This document shows, one piece after another, positions 46,672-57,029 of a stretch of DNA of 64,000 nucleotides. The position numbers and the translations under genes are program-made. The notes beneath the pieces were generated by a model. That model ran no database searches. It saw nothing but the letters and a program-made list of their open reading frames with translations, and had not been told where the DNA came from. Each line of letters starts with the position of its first letter. Positions within the stretch are counted from its first letter, which is position 1. Source of the stretch: Gammaproteobacteria bacterium (lineage in GTDB: Bacteria; Pseudomonadota; Gammaproteobacteria; Eutrophobiales; Eutrophobiaceae); the NCBI GenBank assembly GCA_012103475.1, contig WLWS01000001.1, positions 705,881-769,880 of the forward strand, written 5' to 3'.

Positions 46672-48006
46672 ATGAATGCAATGAGCCCACAAGAAAACCT
46701 GCTCGATGCTTTTTCCGAAGAAAAGTTCGAGGAAGTGCGTGCGCTTATGGAGGAATTACATCCTTCAGAAATAGCCGACCTGCTGGAAAGCCTGCCACCG
46801 AAAGACCGGGAGAATCTTTGGGATCTGATTGAGCCTACGCTTGGCGGTGATGTGCTGACAGAAGTACAGGATCCAGTTCGTTCTGCTTTGCTGGAAACTA
46901 TGCAGCCGCAGGAAGTAGCTGATGTTACCAAAGATCTCGAATCCGATGACGCGGCAGACATTCTTCAGGACCTTCCGGAAGATGTCATCGCCACCGTTCT
47001 GGCTTCTATGGATGCCCTGAACCGAGAGCGTCTTGCATCAATACTATCCTATGCAGAAGACAGTGCCGGCGGACTAATGAATGTCGATGTGGTACCTGTT
47101 CGCGCAGATGTCACGCTCGACGTTGTGTCCCGTTATTTGCGACAACTTGGTGAGATACCTGATCAAACTGACAACCTTATGGTTGTTGATCGTGAAAATC
47201 ATTATCTTGGCGTACTCCCTCTGGCTGACATACTGACCAAAAAAGCCGACACCAGTGTTGGTGAAAACATGATCGAAGAAAGTGGTATCCATGCCGATAC
47301 GGCGAAACACGACGTTGCCCGAATTTTCGAACAGCGCGACTGGTTTTCGGCAGGTGTCGTCGATGATGATAATCGGCTACTAGGTCGCATCACTATCGAT
47401 GATGTGATTGACGTAATTCAGGAAGAAGCTGAGCAGACGGTTCGAAGCATGGCGGGTCTCGGTGAAGATGATATGTTCGCCCCGGTGCTGACCACGGCAA
47501 AGCGTCGTACAATCTGGCTGGGCATTAACCTGATGACTGCTCTACTTGCTTCCTGGGTAATCGGGCGTTTCTCAGACACAATAGAGCAACTGGTCGCACT
47601 GGCCGTACTGATGCCGATAGTTGCCAGCATGGGTGGTATCGCCGGCAGCCAGACTCTAACTATTGCAATTCGAGGCATCGCGCTCGGTCAGATCAGCAAG
47701 ACAAATTCACGCATCCTGATGAACAAGGAAGTTGCCGTGGGTGTGCTCAATGGCATCATCTGGGCAACAGTAGTGGCAGTGGTGGCAAGTCTCTGGTTTG
47801 AGGATAAATCGCTTGGTGCCATCATAGGCCTGGCAATGATCATAAACCTGATTATCGCGGCACTGGCTGGTGCGCTTATCCCGCTTACTCTGAAACGTTT
47901 TGGTGTCGACCCGGCAATCGCCGGTGGCGTCCTGTTAACCACAATTACTGATGTCGTTGGCTTCATGATCTTTCTTGGTCTGGCTACTTTCTTTTTGATC
48001 TCCTGA
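46672..48006 (+). CDS. mgtE: Magnesium transporter MgtE
   Basis: A 444-aa Mg2+ channel. It has the cytoplasmic N domain (ALMEELHPSEIADLLESLPP), a CBS pair that senses Mg2+ (about 130-255, with LGVLPLADIL and LLGRITIDDVIDVI), and five C-terminal membrane helices with the pore motif GGIAGSQTLTIAIRGIALGQ. It follows ptsI by 117 bp; mgtE next to hprK/ptsI genes also occurs in other proteobacteria. Confidence 0.95.
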   Translation: MNAMSPQENLLDAFSEEKFEEVRALMEELHPSEIADLLESLPPKDRENLWDLIEPTLGGDVLTEVQDPVRSALLETMQPQEVADVTKDLESDDAADILQDLPEDVIATVLASMDALNRERLASILSYAEDSAGGLMNVDVVPVRADVTLDVVSRYLRQLGEIPDQTDNLMVVDRENHYLGVLPLADILTKKADTSVGENMIEESGIHADTAKHDVARIFEQRDWFSAGVVDDDNRLLGRITIDDVIDVIQEEAEQTVRSMAGLGEDDMFAPVLTTAKRRTIWLGINLMTALLASWVIGRFSDTIEQLVALAVLMPIVASMGGIAGSQTLTIAIRGIALGQISKTNSRILMNKEVAVGVLNGIIWATVVAVVASLWFEDKSLGAIIGLAMIINLIIAALAGALIPLTLKRFGVDPAIAGGVLLTTITDVVGFMIFLGLATFFLIS

Positions 48007-48009
48007 CTT

Positions 48010-49143
48010 ATGTACGTACAGGCACACGAGTTGTTTAAGCGCTTTCTGGCCGGGTTTGAAAAGCAGCCAGAAGCTTCTATTGTTCACTCGCTGGCTGAAT
48101 CACCAAAACTCAGTGATTTTATCGACGCGCTGGATCCGAATATGTCTCTGGACTGGTCCGCTCGTGATTTTCAGGGACTGCCTGAGCTCCGGCAAAAGAT
48201 ACTGCACAGAACAAATACCGCCGGAGTTTGTCAGCTTGAGAATGTTCTTGTCACTGCTGGTACGGCAGAGGCCAACTTCCTCTGCCTCAGCCAGTTAGTT
48301 CAGCCACACGATGAACTCATAGTTGATGTGCCGGGCTGGCCCCAGCCTCTTGTCCTCGGTGAAGCCATCGGTGCCAAAGTAAAAACACTGACGCGTGATG
48401 AAAACCGATCCTGGCAGATAGATTTAAACCAGTTAAGCGATCTTATCAGCAATCGAACCAAACTGATATTCATATGCAACCCGAATAATCCGACCGGTCA
48501 GATCTTGCAGAAAAACGAACTGGAAGAAATCATTCGTCTGGCTGACAAAGTTGGAGCCTATGTTCTTTGCGATGAAGTTTATGCCGGTCTGGAATGGAAT
48601 ACCGATGAGCTGCCGCGGGTGGCAAACATGTATGAGCGTGGAATCAGCACCGGCAGCGTTTCAAAAGTGCTCGGCTTGCAGGGTTTACGGCTTGGCTGGT
48701 TGATTTGCCGTGACAAGCAGCTGGTCTTTGATGCGATGGTTCTACGTGAAGATACAAGTGAAATAATGAATGTTATGGGAGAAGCCATCGCCAATGTCGC
48801 TCTGGATGATCCCTATTACGACAGGGCAATCCGGAAAGCCAGACAGGCAGGCCTTCATAATCTGGCTTTGTTAGATGAGTTTATTAAGAATCGTGCCGAG
48901 CTCGAATGGCAAAAGCCGGCTGCCGGTTTAATCGGATTTTGCCGCTTGCATATGAACATCGACTCTTCTCACCTCGCCGAGCAATTAATTAAGTCGCCTT
49001 ATCGTACCTTTGTTATGCCGGGAAGTGCTTATGGCTATCCGCAATACCTTCGTCTCGGCTTTGGCGGCAAGGCAGATAACGCACTTGAAGACGGGCTTCG
49101 TCGCTTACAATCCTGTCTTGATAAACTGAGTAAATATCAATGA
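48010..49143 (+). CDS. PLP-dependent aminotransferase class I/II
   Basis: A 377-aa fold-type I enzyme. The substrate loop IFICNPNNPTGQIL, YVLCDEVYAGLEW, and the PLP lysine region SVSKVLGLQGLRLGWL are present. The substrate cannot be told. It begins 3 bp after mgtE, and its stop overlaps the next gene's start (ATGA), coupling it to a threonine aldolase-like enzyme. A joint pathway for a beta-hydroxy amino acid is possible. Confidence 0.88.
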   Translation: MYVQAHELFKRFLAGFEKQPEASIVHSLAESPKLSDFIDALDPNMSLDWSARDFQGLPELRQKILHRTNTAGVCQLENVLVTAGTAEANFLCLSQLVQPHDELIVDVPGWPQPLVLGEAIGAKVKTLTRDENRSWQIDLNQLSDLISNRTKLIFICNPNNPTGQILQKNELEEIIRLADKVGAYVLCDEVYAGLEWNTDELPRVANMYERGISTGSVSKVLGLQGLRLGWLICRDKQLVFDAMVLREDTSEIMNVMGEAIANVALDDPYYDRAIRKARQAGLHNLALLDEFIKNRAELEWQKPAAGLIGFCRLHMNIDSSHLAEQLIKSPYRTFVMPGSAYGYPQYLRLGFGGKADNALEDGLRRLQSCLDKLSKYQ

Positions 49144-50186
49144 GTAAAATAAATAATAGCGCTGATTTCCGTTCAGATACTTTCACCCTGCCTGATCAGG
49201 GCATGCGCGAAGCTATTTTCAAAGCTGAAGTCGGTAACGCCGGCTATGGGGAAGATCCTAGTGTTAATAAACTGGAAGAAAAGCTGGCCGGTTTTTTTGG
49301 CTGTGATGAAGCCATTTTTCTACCCTCAGCGACTATGGCTGGTCAAATCGCTATCAGTGCCTGGGCCCGGCCCGGCGACATGGTTCTAATAGAGGAATTC
49401 GGCCACAGCTATTACTTTGAGACTGGTGCCATGTCCGCCATAGCGGGAGCCCAGGCACATCTGCTGACCGGCAAGAAAGGCATTCTTGCGGCTGAGGATA
49501 TCGCGGTACGTATTAAGCACCCGGAAAACCACTATGCGCGAACCGGTCTGATCATCCTGGAAAACTCTTCCAATTTTGGCGGTGGCACCATTTATCCTGA
49601 ACAAACACTGAACGATATTTTCACTTTAGCCAATCAACATTCAGTACCTGTACATATTGATGGTGCCAGAATCTGGAATGTTCTGGCTGCAAGAGACTAC
49701 AAGGCATCCAGCCTGATGCCCGCATCCGGCTCAATGTCTATTTGTTTTTCCAAGGGGCTCGGGGCGCCAATGGGTGCAGCCTTGCTCGGCAATAAGGAAT
49801 TCATTCATGAAGCGCGCAAAATTCAATTAATGCTGGGTGGAGTCATGCGTCAGATCGGCTTTATGGCTGCTGCCGCGGATTATGCATTTGAGAATAAACG
49901 AGAGCGCTTAACAGAAGATCACGAAAATGCACTTTATCTGGCCAAAGGGCTGGCAGATTCAGTCGCTTTGGACATTGATATAGAAAGCGTTCAAACCAAT
50001 ATGGTCTATGCAAGGGTTCTGGCTGGTTCTGATCAGGCCGCCAGATTTGTGCGACTACTCGATGAAAGAGGCGTGCATTGCCTCAACGTGGGCGCTTTGA
50101 TCCGTTTTGTTACTAGCACGCTGGTGGATCATAATGACTGTACAAAGGCTATCGAGGTATTCCACGAGCTGCTTTCCAGGGATTAG
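49140..50186 (+). CDS. Low-specificity threonine aldolase / beta-eliminating lyase family
   Basis: A 348-aa PLP enzyme of the threonine aldolase family: DFRSDTFTLPDQGMREAIFK at the N-terminus, GNAGYGEDPSVNKLEEKLA, VPVHIDGARIWNVLAA, and the PLP lysine in SICFSKGLGAPMGA. Members cleave threonine or other beta-hydroxy amino acids to glycine and an aldehyde. It is coupled to the upstream aminotransferase and followed by a TetR regulator. Confidence 0.88.
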   Translation: MSKINNSADFRSDTFTLPDQGMREAIFKAEVGNAGYGEDPSVNKLEEKLAGFFGCDEAIFLPSATMAGQIAISAWARPGDMVLIEEFGHSYYFETGAMSAIAGAQAHLLTGKKGILAAEDIAVRIKHPENHYARTGLIILENSSNFGGGTIYPEQTLNDIFTLANQHSVPVHIDGARIWNVLAARDYKASSLMPASGSMSICFSKGLGAPMGAALLGNKEFIHEARKIQLMLGGVMRQIGFMAAAADYAFENKRERLTEDHENALYLAKGLADSVALDIDIESVQTNMVYARVLAGSDQAARFVRLLDERGVHCLNVGALIRFVTSTLVDHNDCTKAIEVFHELLSRD

Positions 50187-50283
50187 AAAATTTATTTCGC
50201 AACCCGAGCTGTCAGCGCGTCTTCTCATCGACGCCAACTTTGTAGCTGAGTTATAATACTCGCTCATATGGAAGATATCAGAC

Positions 50284-50961
50284 ATGGGATCAAGAGAAAC
50301 ACAGGCACTTATAATCGGCACCGCATTAAAGCTCTTTAACGAGCACAGTTCTGGTGCCGTTTCCACAAACCGAGTGGCAGAAGCCTGCGATATCAGTAAG
50401 GGCAACCTCCACTATCATTTCAAAACAAAGAAAGAAATTATCCAGTCGATTTTTAAGGGTATCTCCGACGAAATGAATCAGGGCTGGTATCAGGATCACC
50501 TTGATCCCACTGTTACCCACATGGCAGAGATGTTTGCACGACAACTGCTTCTTATCCACGAATATCGTTTCTTTTATCGGGAAATGCCTGCGCTACTTCG
50601 CTCCGATCCCGTTCTGCTAAGACGCTATCAGGAAAACCGCGACAAAAGAATGGCCTCTCTGGAAGAATATTTTAGAGAACTGATTCGCGTCGGGGTAATG
50701 GACTTTAAAAATGAGAGCATGATTCAATCGCTCATTGTCAGCTCCTGGATCATCTCGGACAATTGGCTCAATTATATAGAGTTCAAAAAAATTGAACCCA
50801 CTCAGGAAAAAATACTGGACGGCTACGAAACTCTGCTGGAGATATTGCGTCCTTATTTTGTTGAACCCTGGGAGCAGGTTCGTACAGAATCACTTGCGGC
50901 AATAAAAGGCGTCGTTGAAAAAGAACTGGGTAAAGCGCAGAAAGAAGATACTACCAGCTGA
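50284..50961 (+). CDS. TetR/AcrR family transcriptional regulator
   Basis: A 225-aa regulator with an N-terminal helix-turn-helix (VSTNRVAEACDISKGNLHYH, FKTKKEIIQSIF) and an all-helical ligand domain. The YHF motif is typical of TetR. It may control the two PLP enzyme genes just upstream or itself; no operator palindrome was obvious. The 3' end overlaps the convergent DUF2782-like gene by 11 bp. Confidence 0.9.
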   Translation: MGSRETQALIIGTALKLFNEHSSGAVSTNRVAEACDISKGNLHYHFKTKKEIIQSIFKGISDEMNQGWYQDHLDPTVTHMAEMFARQLLLIHEYRFFYREMPALLRSDPVLLRRYQENRDKRMASLEEYFRELIRVGVMDFKNESMIQSLIVSSWIISDNWLNYIEFKKIEPTQEKILDGYETLLEILRPYFVEPWEQVRTESLAAIKGVVEKELGKAQKEDTTS

Positions 50962-51298
50962 ACAGAACCCACTGTGGCACAACAAAGTCATCATAAATGA
51001 CGCTCATCCGTGCTTCCATATTGCCGTCTCCATCTTTATCCACCAGATAATATGGCTTACCGATTTTGGGGTTTATTTTAACCATATACATTCTGCCATT
51101 CAGACGATACTCCTCAATAGTGGCGTCGTCCCGCTGAATAATGGTTACTTCCGGTTCGATTGGCTGGCCGCTTTGCATCTGCTCCGGTAGCTCTGGCGGC
51201 AAGGGTGCCTCAGCAAACTCCTCATCAATAGCATCCTCAGCGCATACTGGCAAAGCGATGCAAAAAACCAGCGACAAAATATAAATCAGATTCTTCAT
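50951..51298 (-). CDS. DUF2782-like periplasmic protein
   Basis: A 115-aa secreted protein with a signal peptide (about 1-20, cleavage near CAEDA), a proline- and acid-rich linker, and a compact domain with VTIIQRDDATIEEYRLNGRM and INPKIGKPYYLVDKDGDGNM. Proteins of this layout (DUF2782) lie beside polA in pseudomonads; function unknown. The ATG at 51298 has better ribosome-binding spacing (GAAGAG) than the one at 51304. It is divergent from polA. Confidence 0.82.
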   Translation of the reverse strand: MKNLIYILSLVFCIALPVCAEDAIDEEFAEAPLPPELPEQMQSGQPIEPEVTIIQRDDATIEEYRLNGRMYMVKINPKIGKPYYLVDKDGDGNMEARMSVIYDDFVVPQWVLFSW

Positions 51299-51486
51299 AG
51301 TCATATCTCTTCAGAGTGCCTTTCAGGGCGCGAGTTCATTAAATCCGGGTTTGCTCTCGAGCTTCATCGTATTACTCAAGAATAACATCAATTATAGTTT
51401 CCCGCCCAGACGGCTTGTAATGGGAACAGAGGCTATTATCAGTCATAATAGTACGCTCGAGCAAAATATTTGAAAACTGATTGTCT

Positions 51487-54225
51487 ATGCCAGCTAATTC
51501 TCTCGTTCTCGTCGACGGTTCATACTACCTGTTTCGTGCTTATCATGGCATGCCTGCTCTAAGTAACGCTGAAGGGGAGCCTACCGGTGCAATTTATGGC
51601 GTAATTAACATGTTACGCAAACTGCAGAAAGAGTTTATTCCTGATTATTTCGCTGTGGTATTCGATGCAAAAGGCAAAAGTTTTCGTAACGATCTTTATC
51701 CTGAGTACAAAGCGAATCGACCGCCCATGCCGGACGATTTACGCTGCCAGATTGAACCGGTTCACAGGATCATTCGTGCGCTGGGCATTCCTCTATTGAT
51801 TATGGACAACGTAGAAGCAGACGATGTCATCGGTACGCTGGCAATAAACGCAGAAGCAGAAGGACTGGATGTGACTATTTCTACCGGTGACAAGGATCTT
51901 GCACAACTGGTCAACGAAAACATTCGTTTGCTAAACACCATGAGTGATGTTGTGTTGGACCGGGAAGGTGTTATTTCCAAGTTCGGCGTACCACCGGAAC
52001 GCATTATTGATTATCTGGCTTTGGTTGGAGATAGCGTTGATAACGTTCCCGGGGTACCGAAAGTAGGGCCCAAGACTGCGGCCAAATGGTTGAACCAGTT
52101 TGGTTCGCTTGATGGCGTTATTGAAAATGCGAGCGACATTGGCGGTAAAGTGGGTGAGAGTCTACGCGAGAACATCGACAAAGTGCCGCTGTCAAAAGAA
52201 CTGGTGACGTTGAAACTTGATCTGGAGCTAGATATTTCACCTTCTGATCTTATTTGTGAAGAACCTGACCAGGATATTCTTGTAGAGGAGTTTGGTCGCT
52301 GGCAATTGCGTAGCTGGCTGGCCGATTTTACACACAACAGTGAATCTGGAAAAGATTCTGTATTAAAACAAAATGACGAAAAGACCAACAGCCCTGAAGC
52401 AAAGAAAGAAGTTGCTGAGATCAAGTACGACACTATTCACAATGAAGCAGATTTTCTATCCTGGTTGAACAAGCTTGAGAGCGCAAAACTGATAGCCTTT
52501 GATACAGAAACTACCAGCCTCGATTATATGCAGGCGGAAATAGTCGGTGTATCCTTTGCTGTTACAGCTGGAGAAGCGGCTTATGTGCCTCTCGCACATG
52601 ATTACCCGGGGGCACCCGAGCAACTGAACAGAGATTATGTGCTGGAAAAACTAAAGCCGCTTTTAGAATCTGCGGAGCACGCCAAGCTCGGTCAGAACCT
52701 CAAATACGACATGAGTGTGCTTGCCAACTACGGTATTACGCTAAAAGGCATCGCCCACGACACAATGCTTGAGTCCTATGTTCTCGATAGCACTGCGTCT
52801 CGCCATGACATGGACAGTCTCGCGAAGAAACACCTGGGTATAGAGACTATTCATTTTGAAGATATCGCCGGCAAAGGTAAAAAACAGCTGACTTTTAATG
52901 AAGTGTCGGTTGATGTTGCCGCGCCTTACGCTGCTGAAGACGCCGATGTGACATTGAGACTACATCAGTCTCTGTGGCCGAAATTTGAAACCAAACCGGA
53001 TCTCGTTCAACTCTACGAGAATATTGAACTGCCTTTGCTCAGCGTACTTTCCCGTATCGAACGCACCGGTGTCATGATTGACGCTGACAAGCTACTACAA
53101 CAAAGCGCTGAACTCAGTAAGGAAATGGCCAGACTCGAGACCCAGGCTCATGACATGGCCGGACAGAGTTTCAATATCGGCTCACCAAAACAAATTCAAA
53201 CTATACTTTATGAAAAAATGGAACTGCCGGTGCTGGCCAAAACTCCGAAAGGTCAGCCATCAACAGCAGAGTCCGTGCTCCAGGAACTCGCAGCGGACTA
53301 TGAGTTACCGCAGTTAATATTGGATTATCGCAGCCTGAGTAAATTAAAATCGACTTACACAGACAAATTGCCCCTGCAAATCGATCCTGACAGCGGACGC
53401 GTTCACACTTCTTATCATCAGGCAGTGGCCTCGACCGGCAGGCTCTCTTCTTCAGATCCTAATTTGCAGAATATTCCGATTCGAACAGCTGAAGGAAGAC
53501 GTATTCGTCAGGCCTTCATCGCACCACAGGGTTACACCTTGATGGCTGCTGATTATTCTCAGATTGAACTTAGAATCATGGCGCATCTATCCGGGGACGA
53601 GAATCTGTTGAAAGCTTTCAAGAATAACGAAGACGTACATCGCTTCACCGCCAGTGAAGTCTTCGACGTCAACCTCGATGAGGTCGATAGCGAACAAAGA
53701 CGCGCTGCGAAAGCTATTAATTTCGGCCTGATTTACGGTATGTCGGCATTCGGACTCGCCAATCAGCTCGGCATCGATCGCAGTTCGGCGAAAGAATACG
53801 TCGATCGTTATTTTTCCCGCTATCCGGCAGTGAAGGCCTATATGGATAATACCCGTCTACAGGCTAAAGAAGATGGTTTTGTTGAAACAGTCTACAAACG
53901 CCGCCTTTATCTACCGGAAATCAATGCAAAAAATGCTGCACGCCGGCAATACGCTGAGAGAACCGCCATAAACGCGCCGATGCAGGGCACTGCGGCCGAC
54001 ATTATCAAAATGGCCATGATTAAGATAGATAATTATGTGCAAACTCAGGGAGAGGACATCAAAATCGTTATGCAAGTACATGATGAACTGGTTTTTGAGG
54101 TCATTGATAAACGACTGGAAGAAGTCCGTCAGATTGTCTGTAAATTAATGAGCGAAGCTGGCGACCTGAGCGTACCACTGGTCGTCGAAGCCGGTTCTGG
54201 CCATAACTGGAATGAAGCCCATTAA
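51487..54225 (+). CDS. polA: DNA polymerase I
   Basis: A 912-aa polymerase for Okazaki-fragment processing and repair. The 5'-3' exonuclease domain (about 1-290) has VLVDGSYYLFRAYHG and DNVEADDVIGTLA. The 3'-5' proofreading domain keeps its metal ligands (AFDTETTSLD, NLKYDM, YAAEDADVTL). The polymerase domain has MAADYSQIELRIMAHL, RRAAKAINFGLIYGMSAFGL and MQVHDELVFEV. All three activities look intact. A TTG at 51481 is in frame; the ATG at 51487 is preferred. Confidence 0.97.
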   Translation: MPANSLVLVDGSYYLFRAYHGMPALSNAEGEPTGAIYGVINMLRKLQKEFIPDYFAVVFDAKGKSFRNDLYPEYKANRPPMPDDLRCQIEPVHRIIRALGIPLLIMDNVEADDVIGTLAINAEAEGLDVTISTGDKDLAQLVNENIRLLNTMSDVVLDREGVISKFGVPPERIIDYLALVGDSVDNVPGVPKVGPKTAAKWLNQFGSLDGVIENASDIGGKVGESLRENIDKVPLSKELVTLKLDLELDISPSDLICEEPDQDILVEEFGRWQLRSWLADFTHNSESGKDSVLKQNDEKTNSPEAKKEVAEIKYDTIHNEADFLSWLNKLESAKLIAFDTETTSLDYMQAEIVGVSFAVTAGEAAYVPLAHDYPGAPEQLNRDYVLEKLKPLLESAEHAKLGQNLKYDMSVLANYGITLKGIAHDTMLESYVLDSTASRHDMDSLAKKHLGIETIHFEDIAGKGKKQLTFNEVSVDVAAPYAAEDADVTLRLHQSLWPKFETKPDLVQLYENIELPLLSVLSRIERTGVMIDADKLLQQSAELSKEMARLETQAHDMAGQSFNIGSPKQIQTILYEKMELPVLAKTPKGQPSTAESVLQELAADYELPQLILDYRSLSKLKSTYTDKLPLQIDPDSGRVHTSYHQAVASTGRLSSSDPNLQNIPIRTAEGRRIRQAFIAPQGYTLMAADYSQIELRIMAHLSGDENLLKAFKNNEDVHRFTASEVFDVNLDEVDSEQRRAAKAINFGLIYGMSAFGLANQLGIDRSSAKEYVDRYFSRYPAVKAYMDNTRLQAKEDGFVETVYKRRLYLPEINAKNAARRQYAERTAINAPMQGTAADIIKMAMIKIDNYVQTQGEDIKIVMQVHDELVFEVIDKRLEEVRQIVCKLMSEAGDLSVPLVVEAGSGHNWNEAH

Positions 54226-54361
54226 ATGTTGCGCTACCGAGACAGCTGTCGCGAACTTTTAACTGTGCTAACTTTAGACTAAACTATAGAAAGACTCTTA
54301 TTCTTCAAACAAATTTTCATATAAGCCGCAATCTTATTCTTTTTTCAAACAGGAACGAGCA

Positions 54362-55102
54362 ATGTTATTAATCCCCGCGATTGATATTAAAGATGGTAAA
54401 TGTGTGCGCCTGCGTCAGGGCGATATGGATGACTCAACTGTGTATGGCGATGATCCTGTAGCTATGGCCGATCGTTGGGTCGAAGCCGGCGCCAGGCGTC
54501 TGCATATTGTTGATCTGGACGGTGCGACTTCAGGCAAACCAGAATGTGCCGGCCTGGTCCATAGCATCGTTGATGCCCACCCGTCGGTCCCGGTACAGGT
54601 CGGTGGCGGTATTCGCGATGAAGATACGATTCAGGGCTATCTTGATGCCGGTGTGAGTTATGTGATTATCGGTACCCGCGCGGTCACGACACCTCATTTT
54701 GTCTCTGATGTGTGTCTCGAGTTTCCCAGTCATATTATCGTTGGCCTTGATGCAAAAAACGGCAAACTAGCTACTGAAGGCTGGTCAAAACTTTCTCATC
54801 ATGATGCCTTTGATATGGCCAAACGCTTTGAAGACGACGGTGTAGCAGCAATAGTTTATACCGACATAGGTCGCGATGGCATGATGAACAATCTCAATAT
54901 CGACTCTACTGTGGAACTTTGCCAGAACATAAGCATGCCGGTATTCGCCTCAGGTGGTCTGACCAACCTTGATGACATAAAGAAGCTCTGTGAGGTTGCT
55001 GACGAAGGTATTGAAGGTGCTATTACAGGGCGTGCCATTTATGAAGGCAGCCTCGATTTCAAAGAAGCCCAGGAATTAGCTGACAAATTAATCGCCGGCT
55101 AA
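54362..55102 (+). CDS. hisA: ProFAR isomerase (histidine synthesis)
   Basis: A 246-aa TIM-barrel isomerase converting ProFAR to PRFAR. It begins [20 protein letters not shown] and contains [12 protein letters not shown], the catalytic Asp pair region (LIPAID and [10 protein letters not shown]), and [13 protein letters not shown]. The usual upstream neighbours hisB and hisH are absent; polA lies 136 bp upstream. Thus the his genes are split in this genome. Confidence 0.96.
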   Translation: MLLIPAIDIKDGKCVRLRQGDMDDSTVYGDDPVAMADRWVEAGARRLHIVDLDGATSGKPECAGLVHSIVDAHPSVPVQVGGGIRDEDTIQGYLDAGVSYVIIGTRAVTTPHFVSDVCLEFPSHIIVGLDAKNGKLATEGWSKLSHHDAFDMAKRFEDDGVAAIVYTDIGRDGMMNNLNIDSTVELCQNISMPVFASGGLTNLDDIKKLCEVADEGIEGAITGRAIYEGSLDFKEAQELADKLIAG

Positions 55103-55124
55103 GCACTTTGGTAAAATTCGAAAT

Positions 55125-55898
55125 ATGTCCCTCGCCAAGCGAATAATCCCCTGTCTGGATGTTGACGATGGTCGTGTCGTCAAAGGCATCAAATTTGTCG
55201 ACATTAAAGATGCCGGCGATCCCGTTGAAGTTGCCCGTCGTTATGATGCACAGGGCGCTGACGAAATTACCTTTCTTGATATTACCGCCAGTAGTGATCA
55301 ACGAAACACTATTCATGATGTAGTTAAAGCAGTCGCCAGCGAAGTCTTTATTCCGCTTACAGTAGGTGGTGGAATACGCAATCTGGATGATATTCGTCGT
55401 ATGCTTAACGCCGGTGCTGATAAAATCAGTATTAACACCGCTGCTGTGCTGAGGCCAGAATTCGTTCGCGAAGCAGCGCAGAAATTTGGTAACCAGTGCA
55501 TAGTTGTCGCTATTGACGCCAAAAGAGTGCAATCGCAGACTGACACAGCTGCCTGGGAGGTTTTTACCCACGGCGGACGCCGTCCCACTGGTCTTGACGT
55601 CATCGACTGGGCCAGAAAGATGGAGGCCTTTGGTGCGGGTGAACTACTGTTAACCAGTATGGACAGAGACGGTACTCGTGACGGCTTTGATCTGGAGTTA
55701 ACCAGAAATGTTGCTGAAGCCGTATCCATACCTCTTATCGCCTCCGGCGGTGTTGGTTGCCTGGATGATCTCGCTGATGGTGTTAGCCTCGGCAAAGCAG
55801 ATGCGGTTCTGGCAGCCAGTATATTTCACTTTGGCAAACACACTGTTGAAGAAGCCAAACAGCTTCTGGCCAAAAAAAATATTGAAGTCAGACTTTAG
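55125..55898 (+). CDS. hisF: Imidazole glycerol phosphate synthase, cyclase subunit
   Basis: A 257-aa TIM barrel, paralogous to HisA, that with the glutaminase HisH makes IGP and [56 protein letters not shown] and [19 protein letters not shown] are diagnostic. It follows hisA by 22 bp. HisH must be encoded elsewhere. Confidence 0.97.
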   Translation: MSLAKRIIPCLDVDDGRVVKGIKFVDIKDAGDPVEVARRYDAQGADEITFLDITASSDQRNTIHDVVKAVASEVFIPLTVGGGIRNLDDIRRMLNAGADKISINTAAVLRPEFVREAAQKFGNQCIVVAIDAKRVQSQTDTAAWEVFTHGGRRPTGLDVIDWARKMEAFGAGELLLTSMDRDGTRDGFDLELTRNVAEAVSIPLIASGGVGCLDDLADGVSLGKADAVLAASIFHFGKHTVEEAKQLLAKKNIEVRL

Positions 55899-55901
55899 TT
55901 C

Positions 55902-56303
55902 ATGAGTGAACAAACAAACAACGACTGGCTGGAAAAGCTCAACTGGGACGACAACGGACTGCTGCCTGCTATCGCTCAGGAGCAGGGTTCCAGTAAAGTG
56001 CTGTGCCTTGCCTGGATGAACCGGGAGGCGCTTGCTCTTACAGTCAAAGAACAACGCGCCATCTATTGGTCGCGTTCTCGTCAGAAACTCTGGCGAAAAG
56101 GTGAAGAGTCCGGTCACGTACAGCAGCTCCGGGAGATTCGTGTTGACTGCGATCTTGATGTTATTCTTCTTAGCGTTATTCAAGACGGCGATATCGCCTG
56201 TCATACGGGCCGGCACAGCTGCTTTTATCTTAAACTTGAAAACCAGGACTGGCTTGCCGTTGATCCTGTTCTCAAAGATCCTGCTCTGATTTATAGAAAA
56301 TAA
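55902..56303 (+). CDS. hisI: Phosphoribosyl-AMP cyclohydrolase
   Basis: A 133-aa zinc enzyme that opens the adenine ring of [45 protein letters not shown] and the zinc/Mg site [10 protein letters not shown] with [10 protein letters not shown] are present. It is a stand-alone HisI, not fused to HisE as in enterics. It starts 3 bp after hisF. Confidence 0.96.
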   Translation: MSEQTNNDWLEKLNWDDNGLLPAIAQEQGSSKVLCLAWMNREALALTVKEQRAIYWSRSRQKLWRKGEESGHVQQLREIRVDCDLDVILLSVIQDGDIACHTGRHSCFYLKLENQDWLAVDPVLKDPALIYRK

Positions 56304-56334
56304 TCAGCATTAACTAAAACGAGTGCACTGTTAC

Positions 56335-56652
56335 ATGGAATACGAATTACTGAATAAATTAGCTGAAGTACTTGAAGAACGTAAACAGGCCGATCCGGAT
56401 TCTTCTTACGTTGCCTCTTTACATTCTCGTGGTGAGGACACCATTCTTAAAAAAATTGGCGAGGAATCCGCAGAGCTTATAATCGCGGGTAAAACCCGAG
56501 ATCGTCAGGCTGTCGTTCATGAAACAGCCGATCTGTGGTTTCACTCACTGGTATTACTATCGAGCCTTGATCTGGGCCCGAACGATGTTCTGCTTGAGCT
56601 AGACAGGCGTTTTGGCCAGTCCGGGGTTGATGAAAAAGCCAGTCGTAAATAA
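56335..56652 (+). CDS. hisE: Phosphoribosyl-ATP pyrophosphatase
   Basis: A 105-aa MazG-like pyrophosphatase, second step of histidine synthesis. It contains [35 protein letters not shown] and the metal-binding [18 protein letters not shown] at 56323 is in frame, but the ATG at 56335 gives the normal N-terminus. It is the last of the his genes; tatA follows after 96 bp. Confidence 0.95.
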   Translation: MEYELLNKLAEVLEERKQADPDSSYVASLHSRGEDTILKKIGEESAELIIAGKTRDRQAVVHETADLWFHSLVLLSSLDLGPNDVLLELDRRFGQSGVDEKASRK

Positions 56653-56748
56653 AAGCCCTTCTCGTAATTGCAGGTAAAATGTGATTTTTGCATGGCTTCG
56701 GCTCGCTTTTTGTAACATTATAGCTTCATTTGAAGCTGGAGAAATAAG

Positions 56749-56985
56749 ATGAGTTTTGGTATTTGGGAACTGGTTATCGTGTTGCTGATAGTTGCTCTTT
56801 TGTTCGGCACCAAGAAACTTCGTAGTATTGGCACCGATATGGGCGGTGCCCTGAAAGGTTTTCGTTCTGCTCTTAAAGACGAAGATCAGGATAAAGTAGA
56901 TCAACAAACAGGAAATGAAACTAAAGCTGACATAATTGAAGGCGAAGTGGAAAAACAAAACGAAAGTGTTTCCAGCAATTCCTGA
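56749..56985 (+). CDS. tatA: Sec-independent translocase subunit TatA
   Basis: Pore-forming component of the twin-arginine translocase, 78 aa. One N-terminal helix ([16 protein letters not shown]), the Phe-Gly hinge, and the amphipathic helix ([19 protein letters not shown]) are followed by an acidic tail. A CTGGAGAAA ribosome-binding site is present. Location after hisE is common in proteobacteria. Confidence 0.95.
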   Translation: MSFGIWELVIVLLIVALLFGTKKLRSIGTDMGGALKGFRSALKDEDQDKVDQQTGNETKADIIEGEVEKQNESVSSNS

Positions 56986-57029
56986 GCGCAGAGACACAAG
57001 CCTAATCAAGAACACAAAGCTTCACTATT

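Noticed and set aside
55313-55795. 160-codon antisense frame within hisF
   Set aside because: Composition (many Ser, Arg, Pro) is that of a reversed conserved gene, and hisF motifs are unequivocal.
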